Source: an uncultured Mucispirillum sp. (GTDB lineage Bacteria > Chrysiogenota > Deferribacteres > Deferribacterales > Mucispirillaceae). From it: a DNA stretch of 13,807 nt. The stretch spans positions 1-13,807 of the forward strand of contig CAMEOC010000003.1 of the NCBI GenBank assembly GCA_945929285.1, written 5' to 3'. Shown piece by piece: positions 8,352-13,807 of the stretch. Each line of letters opens with the position of its first letter. Position 1 is the first letter of the stretch. Below the pieces are notes generated by a model. It was not told the DNA's origin. It searched no databases and worked only from the letters and a program-made list of their open reading frames with translations. A program made the position numbers and the translations under genes.

Positions 8352-8873
8352 ATGCGAAAAACATATTTATTTATTTTAATTACCACAATATTTCTTAATG
8401 CCTGTACTATGTCTTATGGAAATTTTTATAAGTTAGATAGCCAATATTTAGAAAGAAGACAATTAGAAACTAAATTTTTTGAAACTAATGATGAATTAAA
8501 AATGCTTGATGCTTCTATACAAGTATTACAAGATTTAGGATATAATATATCTGAAAGTAATACAAATCTTGGTATTATAACAGGAACTAAAGATAGAGAA
8601 GCTGGTAATATTGGTCAAAAAGTTGGTGCAATTTTTGGTGCTGCATTATTCGGTGGAACACCTGTTTATGATATATCTCAAACTATCTTTGTTACGCTTG
8701 TTTCAAGTAAAAGTAATACGAAAAATGGATATAACATTCGTGTAGAATTTGCGACAATTATTTATAACAATGTTGGCTCATATAGAGTAGAAAGAAGACT
8801 TGAACCAGAAATATATAAAGAATTTTTTGAAAAATTAAGCCAATCTGTATTTTTAACAGCAAATGATATATAG
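8352..8873 (+). CDS. Predicted lipoprotein with glycine-zipper segment, unknown family
   Basis: I do not recognise a named family. The 173-aa product has a clean lipoprotein signal with lipobox LNAC and lipidated C18. Residues 43-80 (FETNDELKMLDASIQVLQDLG and following) and the C-terminal 151-173 (EPEIYKEFFEKLSQSVF) match the next gene product closely enough to call them paralogues. Between these blocks it carries an extra stretch with Gly at 88, 92 and 96 in GxxxGxxxG spacing within GQKVGAIFGAALFGG, a glycine-zipper pattern seen in membrane-inserting envelope proteins. Start ATG 8352 has AAAGG upstream; the stop is TAG. An outer-membrane location is inferred from the lipobox and from the SmpA-like neighbour. 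Confidence 0.78.
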   Translation: MRKTYLFILITTIFLNACTMSYGNFYKLDSQYLERRQLETKFFETNDELKMLDASIQVLQDLGYNISESNTNLGIITGTKDREAGNIGQKVGAIFGAALFGGTPVYDISQTIFVTLVSSKSNTKNGYNIRVEFATIIYNNVGSYRVERRLEPEIYKEFFEKLSQSVFLTANDI

Positions 8874-8881
8874 GGGATACT

Positions 8882-9298
8882 ATGAACAAAACAATTATAT
8901 TTATGATATCTACAATAATTTTTTTAACAGGCTGTTTTGCAAGTAATTCGGCACATGTAATTGGTTCTAACCAATCACAAGTTGAAATGCGAAATTATCA
9001 ATCAAGAAAATTTGATACAAATGATAAAAAGTTGGTCATGAGAGCAGTAGTATCTACTATGCAAGATTTAGGTTTTATTATAAATCAAGCAGACTATAAT
9101 ATTGGTACAGTTAGTGGTTCTTCTTTTACAAATATGTCAACCTTGACTATTACTGTAAGAGATATAAATTCTAAACAATTAATTGTTAGAGCCATTGCTC
9201 AACATAATAGAAACTTAATTCAAGACCCTAAAGCATATAGTAATTTTTTTGAATCACTTAGCAAATCCTTATTTCTTGAAGCCCATGAAATCGAATAA
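8882..9298 (+). CDS. Predicted lipoprotein, diverged paralogue of the preceding gene
   Basis: 138-aa lipoprotein of unrecognised family, lipobox LTGC with lipidated C18. It shares with the preceding product the block KFDTNDKKLVMRAVVSTMQD plus LGFIINQADYNIGTVSG, and the C-terminus DPKAYSNFFESLSKSLFLEA. It lacks the glycine-zipper insert, which explains most of its shorter length. The pair therefore looks like an old tandem duplication with loss or gain of the central membrane-active segment. Its ribosome-binding site AGGGGA overlaps the TAG stop of the previous gene, and the gap is 8 bases, so the two are translated from one message. It ends with tandem TAA codons right before the terminator. 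Confidence 0.77.
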   Translation: MNKTIIFMISTIIFLTGCFASNSAHVIGSNQSQVEMRNYQSRKFDTNDKKLVMRAVVSTMQDLGFIINQADYNIGTVSGSSFTNMSTLTITVRDINSKQLIVRAIAQHNRNLIQDPKAYSNFFESLSKSLFLEAHEIE

Positions 9299-9300
9299 TA

Positions 9301-9328
9301 AAAATCAGATGCTTATGCATCTGATTTT
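9301..9328. terminator. Bidirectional terminator between convergent operons
   Basis: A perfect 12-bp stem (AAAATCAGATGC / GCATCTGATTTT) with a 4-base loop. T-runs follow on the plus strand, and A-runs precede, giving T-runs on the minus strand. It ends the plus-strand lipoprotein operon and the minus-strand DUF2141 gene; the TAA of the latter (9327-9329) overlaps the stem. Confidence 0.85.
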
Positions 9329-9758
9329 ATCTTAAATTTAATTTTATTACCTGCTTATCACTATCTATTTTAATTAATGTATTTTTAAAATCTGGCAGTC
9401 TGCCATATGAGCCAAAAAAGTTATTGGAATATCCAAATTTTTCTATGGGGTGGTTTTGTGAGTTTTTATCTATTATTTTATTATCGTTTTCATCGTGGAA
9501 AATATGAATACCGTATATTCCTTTAGGTAAAGTTATTTCTGCAGTTACTTTATTTTTTTTAGCAGGAAAGAAAAAAGAATACTGGGACTGACGCTCGCTG
9601 ATAAATTCTTCTTCACTTTGGCAAAAATAAACTATAATATTACCTTTAGATGAAGGTATATTATTTACATCTAATATTATTTTCACATGCTCTAAAGCAA
9701 ATACCTGCTTGGCAGAAAAAAATATTACCGCTAAAATCAATAACTTTATATATTTCAT
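9327..9758 (-). CDS. DUF2141 family secreted protein
   Basis: 143-aa predicted periplasmic or envelope protein with a signal peptide (MKYIKLLILAVIFFSAKQVF, cleavage near residue 21) and no lipobox. The body matches DUF2141: GNIIVYFCQSEEEF (39-52), a LPKGIYGIHIFHDENDNKIID core (77-97) and PIEKFGYSNN (104-113) before LPDF. The family is a small beta-sandwich-like domain of unknown function. I chose ATG 9758, which starts one base after the upstream gene's stop and leaves a normal signal peptide; earlier ATGs at 9776 and 9767 would overlap that gene and put extra residues before the signal. It is the last gene of the uvrB-PBP-regulator operon. Confidence 0.82.
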   Translation of the reverse strand: MKYIKLLILAVIFFSAKQVFALEHVKIILDVNNIPSSKGNIIVYFCQSEEEFISERQSQYSFFFPAKKNKVTAEITLPKGIYGIHIFHDENDNKIIDKNSQNHPIEKFGYSNNFFGSYGRLPDFKNTLIKIDSDKQVIKLNLR

Positions 9759-9759
9759 A

Positions 9760-10776
9760 TTACTCATCCATATCATACTGTTTTAATTTTTTATGAAGTG
9801 TGTTTCTATTTATTCTAATTAATTCTGCAGCCTGCGACCTGTTATTTTTAGTTAAATCTAGTGCTGCTTGAATCAATGGTTTTTCCACTGCTTTTAAATA
9901 TTCTGTATACGGGTTAATCTGCTCTGAATGTATACCACTTTCTAAAAGACCACGGGCAAATTTATAAAGCTCATCTATTATATTTCTACTGGCTTCCATA
10001 TAGCCCTGCTTTCTTCTAACATCCTTTGGCAGTGATGATGGTGTTATTTCCCCATTTGATGTGTGGTTTATGGCATGCTGAATAGTATTTGAAAGCTGCC
10101 TAACATTGCCAGGCCATTCATAGCTTAATATAATCTCCATTGCTTCCTGGTTTATTGGTACAGCTTTTTTACCAAAATAACCAAAATCACGCATAAAGAT
10201 TTTTATTAAATCTTCAATATCATCTTTACGCTCCCTTAATGGCGGTATATTCATAATAATGGCAAAACTATCTCTTAACCTTTGGTTAAATTTATTTTGT
10301 TTGGAAAGTTCTGTTAAATCTCTATTGGTGGAAGATATAAGCCTAGGGGTATACATTCCCAGTTCCTGCTCCACTTTTATTATGGAGTTTAAAAGGTATT
10401 CCTGCAGTTTTATATTAGCTGAAGATATTTCTGTAATATATAATGTACCCCTTTCGGCTTTTTTAAAATATTCAAATACTTTATTAAACCCTAGTGAGCC
10501 TATAATATCATTTAAAGCCACAGGGTTTATGGTTATAAAGTCCCCAGTTCTTTTGCTTTGGGTGTGGATATATTCTGCCAGCCTGTCCTTTCCAACACCA
10601 TCTTCCCCTGTAATATGAATACTTACATCTATTGGGGCAACAACTTCTACTAAATCATATATTTTTTTCATTTTGGCAGATTTATTTACAATACTTCTGC
10701 TTTTATATTTAGCAGGCTGTTCTTTTTCCTGAGTTTCTTCTGCTGTATTTTCTATATTTTCAAAATTATTTTCCAT
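9760..10776 (-). CDS. Sigma54-activator-like AAA+ regulator with Fis HTH, degenerate ATPase, no GAFTGA loop
   Basis: 338-aa cytoplasmic DNA-binding regulator. It has no receiver or other sensor domain, only a charged 30-residue N-terminus. The AAA+ domain spans about 30-250: Walker A GEDGVGKD (57-64, K63 kept), a Walker B region GTLYITEI (110-117) in which the usual Asp of LDEI is Thr115, sensor-I-like SSTNRDL, PPLRERKDDI (178-187) and WPGNVRQL (221-228). K63 to T115 is about 13 residues shorter than in NtrC, because the GAFTGA sigma54-contact loop is missing. The C-terminus is a Fis-type helix-turn-helix (about 302-335, NNRSQAAELIRINRNTLHKK). Relatives without GAFTGA, such as TyrR, act on sigma70 promoters. 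Start ATG 10776 overlaps a TAA just after the PBP stop. Confidence 0.88.
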   Translation of the reverse strand: MENNFENIENTAEETQEKEQPAKYKSRSIVNKSAKMKKIYDLVEVVAPIDVSIHITGEDGVGKDRLAEYIHTQSKRTGDFITINPVALNDIIGSLGFNKVFEYFKKAERGTLYITEISSANIKLQEYLLNSIIKVEQELGMYTPRLISSTNRDLTELSKQNKFNQRLRDSFAIIMNIPPLRERKDDIEDLIKIFMRDFGYFGKKAVPINQEAMEIILSYEWPGNVRQLSNTIQHAINHTSNGEITPSSLPKDVRRKQGYMEASRNIIDELYKFARGLLESGIHSEQINPYTEYLKAVEKPLIQAALDLTKNNRSQAAELIRINRNTLHKKLKQYDMDE

Positions 10777-10778
10777 TA

Positions 10779-13244
10779 TCACTTCTTATAATCATGTGGT
10801 TCTATTTTATTACTTTTATCTACCGGGTATAATGAAAACATTAAATCTCCAGTAATAGCATCTGTTAGCTCGTTAGTTTCTTTATTTACTTTAAAATAAG
10901 TAGCATCCACTGGGGCAGGAAAAAGCGATAGTGGCAGTATATCATTTATAGCTTTTATATAGTCTATAAAAATAAACTGTGAAGTATTTGCACCAACGGC
11001 ATAGCTTCCCATTTTAGTATAATCATCATAACCAACCCATGCAACAGTTACCAGGTTTGGCATAACACCTGCAAACCAGCAGTCTTTAGAATCATTTGAT
11101 GTGCCTGTTTTGCCTCCAAACACTCTGTTAATATTTACTCTGCTTCGCCATGCACCGCCTTTTTCCACAACATTTACTATGCTGTCTGTAATAAGTGATG
11201 CAGAAGATGGCTCTAATACTTTCACCATTTCAGGTGGCTGAGCCTCATATATGGTTTTATTATCAATATCTGCAACCCTTGTAACAAAGTATGGAGTTTT
11301 TGCTCTCATACCCTGGTTTGCAAATGTGCTGTAAGCATAGGCAAGCTCTAAAGGTGATGCTGATAAACTGCCTAAACTAACAGATAAATCCACAGGAATA
11401 TCCCCAGTAAAGCCAAACATTTGAGCATACCTTATAATTTTCCGCACACCTATTTTTTGGGCAAGTTTTATGGTTACAGAGTTATTAGAAACCTGTAATG
11501 CTCGTTCTAAAGTCATCTCCCCTCTAAACTGGCCGTCAAAGTTTTTAGGCCTCCAGTTTTCTTCCCCTTCTTCTGTGCTTTCCTGTATTACTGGTGTATC
11601 GTGAAATACGCTCATTGGGTAATATCCGCTTTCATAAGCTGTGGCATAAACAAGTGGTTTAAAGGTGCTGCCCACCTGCCTTTTAGCCTGTGCTGCTCTA
11701 TTGAAAAATGACTTAAAGTAAGACATGCCACCAACCATAGCATATATTTCCCCAGTTTGTGGGTTTATGGAAACTATTGCTCCTTCAAGTGGCGGGTTTT
11801 GCTCTATTAAATATACATTTTCTTCCTTATCTTTTTTAGAAAAAGAAACATATATTACATCGTTTTCTGCAAATATTTCAGTAAAGTTTTTCACTTGTGT
11901 GCCGTTATAGTTTGCTACCCAGTTATTTTCTTTAAAGTTTATTATACCAGTGCTGTTATCGTAAAGTAACACTGAAAGTTTTGCTTTTTCCACTGATGTA
12001 ATAACTGCTTTTTTATAGTTTAATTCTTCTAAATAACTTGGTATATTATTATCAAGCCTTACAAATTTTGTGCCGTTATCTTTATTTTCCCCTTCTTCTA
12101 TAACAGCCTGTTCTATATTTTCTTCACTATCAACATTTTCATCTTCAATTAATAATTTACCAATAGGTCCTTTATAACCTTCCCTTTTAGCAATAGACAT
12201 AAGGTTTGTAATAAGTGCTTTCTCTGCTGCTATTTGGTAATCTAAATTTAATGTGGTAAATACTTTTATACCTTTATTTTGTGCATCTTCTATTTTTAAG
12301 TCTTCTTCTATAAACTTATGCACATAGTCCATAAAATAGCCTGCATACCTAAGCCTTAAAGGAATAGATTCTGCCAGCACCACTTTTTCATTTACTGCCC
12401 TATTATATTCTTCTTCTGTAATATAGTTTAGCTCCCTCATACGCTTTAATACATGGTTTCTTCTGTTTACTGCTCTTTTCATATTTAAGTGTGGAGCATA
12501 TATAGAAGGGCCTTTTGGAATACCTGCCACCATGGCAGCTTCTGCTATTGTCATATCTTTTACATCTTTACCAAAGTAGTTTATGGCTGCAGCCTGTATG
12601 CCGTATGCCCCGCGGCCAAAGTTTACCTGATTTAAATATAATTCTAATATTTTTTCTTTTGAAAGCTCTTTGTCAAGCCTGTAAGCAATAATTGCTTCTT
12701 TTATTTTCCTTTTTATTTTTCTTTCAGGGGATAAGTATATTACTTTTACAAGCTGTTGAGTAAGTGTAGAACCACCTTCCACCATTCTGCCAGCTTTAAT
12801 ATTTGTAACCATTGCTCTTGCTATACCCCAAGGGTCTATACCGCTGTGCTCGTAAAACCTTCCGTCTTCCACAGCTACCACAGCTTGATATATGTAAGGT
12901 GGCATATCTTCAATGGAGATAGGGTATCTTCTTTCTGCCCCAAGCTCTGCAATAACTGTGCCTTTAGCATCGTAAACCACCATTGGTTCGTTATATTTAA
13001 ACTTACTAAATTCATCAGTTGAAGGCAGCTGTAAACTAAGGATATAAATATATACCACTAAAGTAATAAACCCAAGCACACCTAAGCCAAACATACCGCC
13101 TATAATAAATAAAGCAATACGCAGTTTTGAGCGTTTCTTTTTAGGTTTTTTACCGCCATTTTTTCTATTTTCATCATCTGCTAATTTTTGCAGTTCTGCA
13201 GATAAATCACTTACTAACTTATCATCTTTATTTTCTTCTGACAT
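10779..13244 (-). CDS. mrcA: Class A penicillin-binding protein (PBP1A-type glycosyltransferase/transpeptidase)
   Basis: Bifunctional peptidoglycan synthase, 821 aa. It has a basic cytoplasmic tail (KKPKKKR, 32-38) and one membrane anchor (about 43-70). The GT51 glycosyltransferase has catalytic E126 in EDGRFYEHSG, then GGSTLTQQLVK (157-167) and ELYLNQVNFGRGAYG from E201. An intervening domain of about 320-480 precedes the transpeptidase, with nucleophile S526 in STFK, SNN at 586-588 and KTGT at 712-715. All catalytic motifs are intact. I chose ATG 13244, which has GGAG seven bases upstream; a longer frame exists only from a TTG that would swallow the GGAG. The gene ends in TGA directly followed by an in-frame TAA that overlaps the next start. 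It lies 20 bases after uvrB, so co-transcription is likely. Confidence 0.95.
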   Translation of the reverse strand: MSEENKDDKLVSDLSAELQKLADDENRKNGGKKPKKKRSKLRIALFIIGGMFGLGVLGFITLVVYIYILSLQLPSTDEFSKFKYNEPMVVYDAKGTVIAELGAERRYPISIEDMPPYIYQAVVAVEDGRFYEHSGIDPWGIARAMVTNIKAGRMVEGGSTLTQQLVKVIYLSPERKIKRKIKEAIIAYRLDKELSKEKILELYLNQVNFGRGAYGIQAAAINYFGKDVKDMTIAEAAMVAGIPKGPSIYAPHLNMKRAVNRRNHVLKRMRELNYITEEEYNRAVNEKVVLAESIPLRLRYAGYFMDYVHKFIEEDLKIEDAQNKGIKVFTTLNLDYQIAAEKALITNLMSIAKREGYKGPIGKLLIEDENVDSEENIEQAVIEEGENKDNGTKFVRLDNNIPSYLEELNYKKAVITSVEKAKLSVLLYDNSTGIINFKENNWVANYNGTQVKNFTEIFAENDVIYVSFSKKDKEENVYLIEQNPPLEGAIVSINPQTGEIYAMVGGMSYFKSFFNRAAQAKRQVGSTFKPLVYATAYESGYYPMSVFHDTPVIQESTEEGEENWRPKNFDGQFRGEMTLERALQVSNNSVTIKLAQKIGVRKIIRYAQMFGFTGDIPVDLSVSLGSLSASPLELAYAYSTFANQGMRAKTPYFVTRVADIDNKTIYEAQPPEMVKVLEPSSASLITDSIVNVVEKGGAWRSRVNINRVFGGKTGTSNDSKDCWFAGVMPNLVTVAWVGYDDYTKMGSYAVGANTSQFIFIDYIKAINDILPLSLFPAPVDATYFKVNKETNELTDAITGDLMFSLYPVDKSNKIEPHDYKK

Positions 13245-13264
13245 TTTTTTCTCCAAAATATCTT

Positions 13265-13807
13265 CTATTTCTTTTTAGCTTTTAATTCAAATATAATATC
13301 TCTTAATTTTGCAGCCTGTTCAAAATCTAAATCTTCTGATGCTTTATACATTTGTGCTTCTAATTTTTCAATATCTTTTTCAGTGTTACCTGTTAATTTT
13401 ACATCAAAATCATCTTTTACTTCAACAGTAAAGTAATCTTTTTCATAAATTGATGATAATATATCACCAATAGCACTTTTAACTGTTTCTGGTGTTATGC
13501 CGTGGGCTTCATTATATGCTTTTTGTTTTGCCCTTCTTCTTGCTGTTTCATCTATGGTTTGCTGCATTGCTCCACTTATTTTATCACCATAAAATATGGC
13601 TCTGCCCTCTGCATTTCTAGCAGCCCTGCCTATTGTCTGAATTAAAGATTTTGTAGAACGCAAAAACCCTTCCTTATCTGCATCTAATATGGCTACAAGT
13701 TTTACTTCTGGAATATCTAAACCTTCTCTTAAAAGGTTTATTCCTACAAGCACATCAAACTCCCCAAGGCGAAGTGATTTTATTATTTTTATTCGCTCTA
13801 TGGTATC
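13265..13807 (-). CDS. uvrB: UvrABC system protein B, C-terminal part (5' end outside window)
   Basis: DNA damage-recognition helicase of nucleotide excision repair. The 180 visible residues run from the window edge with no in-window start; the GTG at 13753 is an internal Val codon. Helicase motif V region [14 protein letters not shown] and motif [11 protein letters not shown] are clear, followed by [17 protein letters not shown], a UvrB-specific stretch. The C-terminal UVR domain, which binds UvrC, is seen as [20 protein letters not shown] plus [11 protein letters not shown]. The stop is TAG. The PBP gene starts 20 bases downstream on the same strand. Confidence 0.96.
   Translation of the reverse strand, partial: DTIERIKIIKSLRLGEFDVLVGINLLREGLDIPEVKLVAILDADKEGFLRSTKSLIQTIGRAARNAEGRAIFYGDKISGAMQQTIDETARRRAKQKAYNEAHGITPETVKSAIGDILSSIYEKDYFTVEVKDDFDVKLTGNTEKDIEKLEAQMYKASEDLDFEQAAKLRDIIFELKAKKK

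Overview
This is a low-GC window from a diderm bacterium. Evidence for an outer membrane is three predicted lipoproteins, one of them SmpA/OmlA (BamE)-like, plus a periplasmic DUF2141 protein. Gene content (GatCAB, a nitrate/nitrite-type chemoreceptor, a SLAC1/TDT channel, class A PBP, UvrB) fits an AT-rich host-associated or anaerobic lineage. A Deferribacterota member such as Mucispirillum is my tentative guess; the sequence does not prove it. There is no CRISPR array, RNA gene, insertion sequence or phage gene that I can see.

Layout. Positions 1-1664 (minus) hold most of a methyl-accepting chemotaxis protein with a NIT sensor, cut by the left edge. A 304-base AT-rich gap holds its promoter and the terminator of the next operon. 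Positions 1969-5173 (minus) are gatC-gatA-gatB, the tRNA-dependent amidotransferase, with each start overlapping the previous stop as TAATG. gatA is interrupted by one in-frame TGA. Positions 5240-6604 (minus) encode an ALDH3-type aldehyde dehydrogenase with a good promoter. Positions 6729-7709 (minus) encode a TDT/SLAC1-family membrane channel followed by a hairpin terminator. The divergent region 7710-7930 holds promoters for both sides.

Positions 7931-9298 are the only plus-strand genes: three small lipoproteins in a tight operon. The first is SmpA/OmlA-like; the other two are diverged paralogues of a family I cannot name. This stretch looks more AT-rich than its surroundings. A bidirectional terminator closes it. 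Positions 9327-13807 (minus) are uvrB, a class A PBP, a stripped-down sigma54-activator-like regulator and a DUF2141 protein, closely spaced and probably one operon.

How they fit together. gatCAB makes Gln-tRNA(Gln) and/or Asn-tRNA(Asn) and should be essential where the direct synthetase is absent, which makes the TGA in gatA the most pointed anomaly. The uvrB operon joins DNA repair, cell-wall synthesis and a regulator that lacks the GAFTGA loop and the Walker B aspartate. The lipoprotein operon is the best candidate for an undescribed envelope module. No complete new defence or mobile system is evident.
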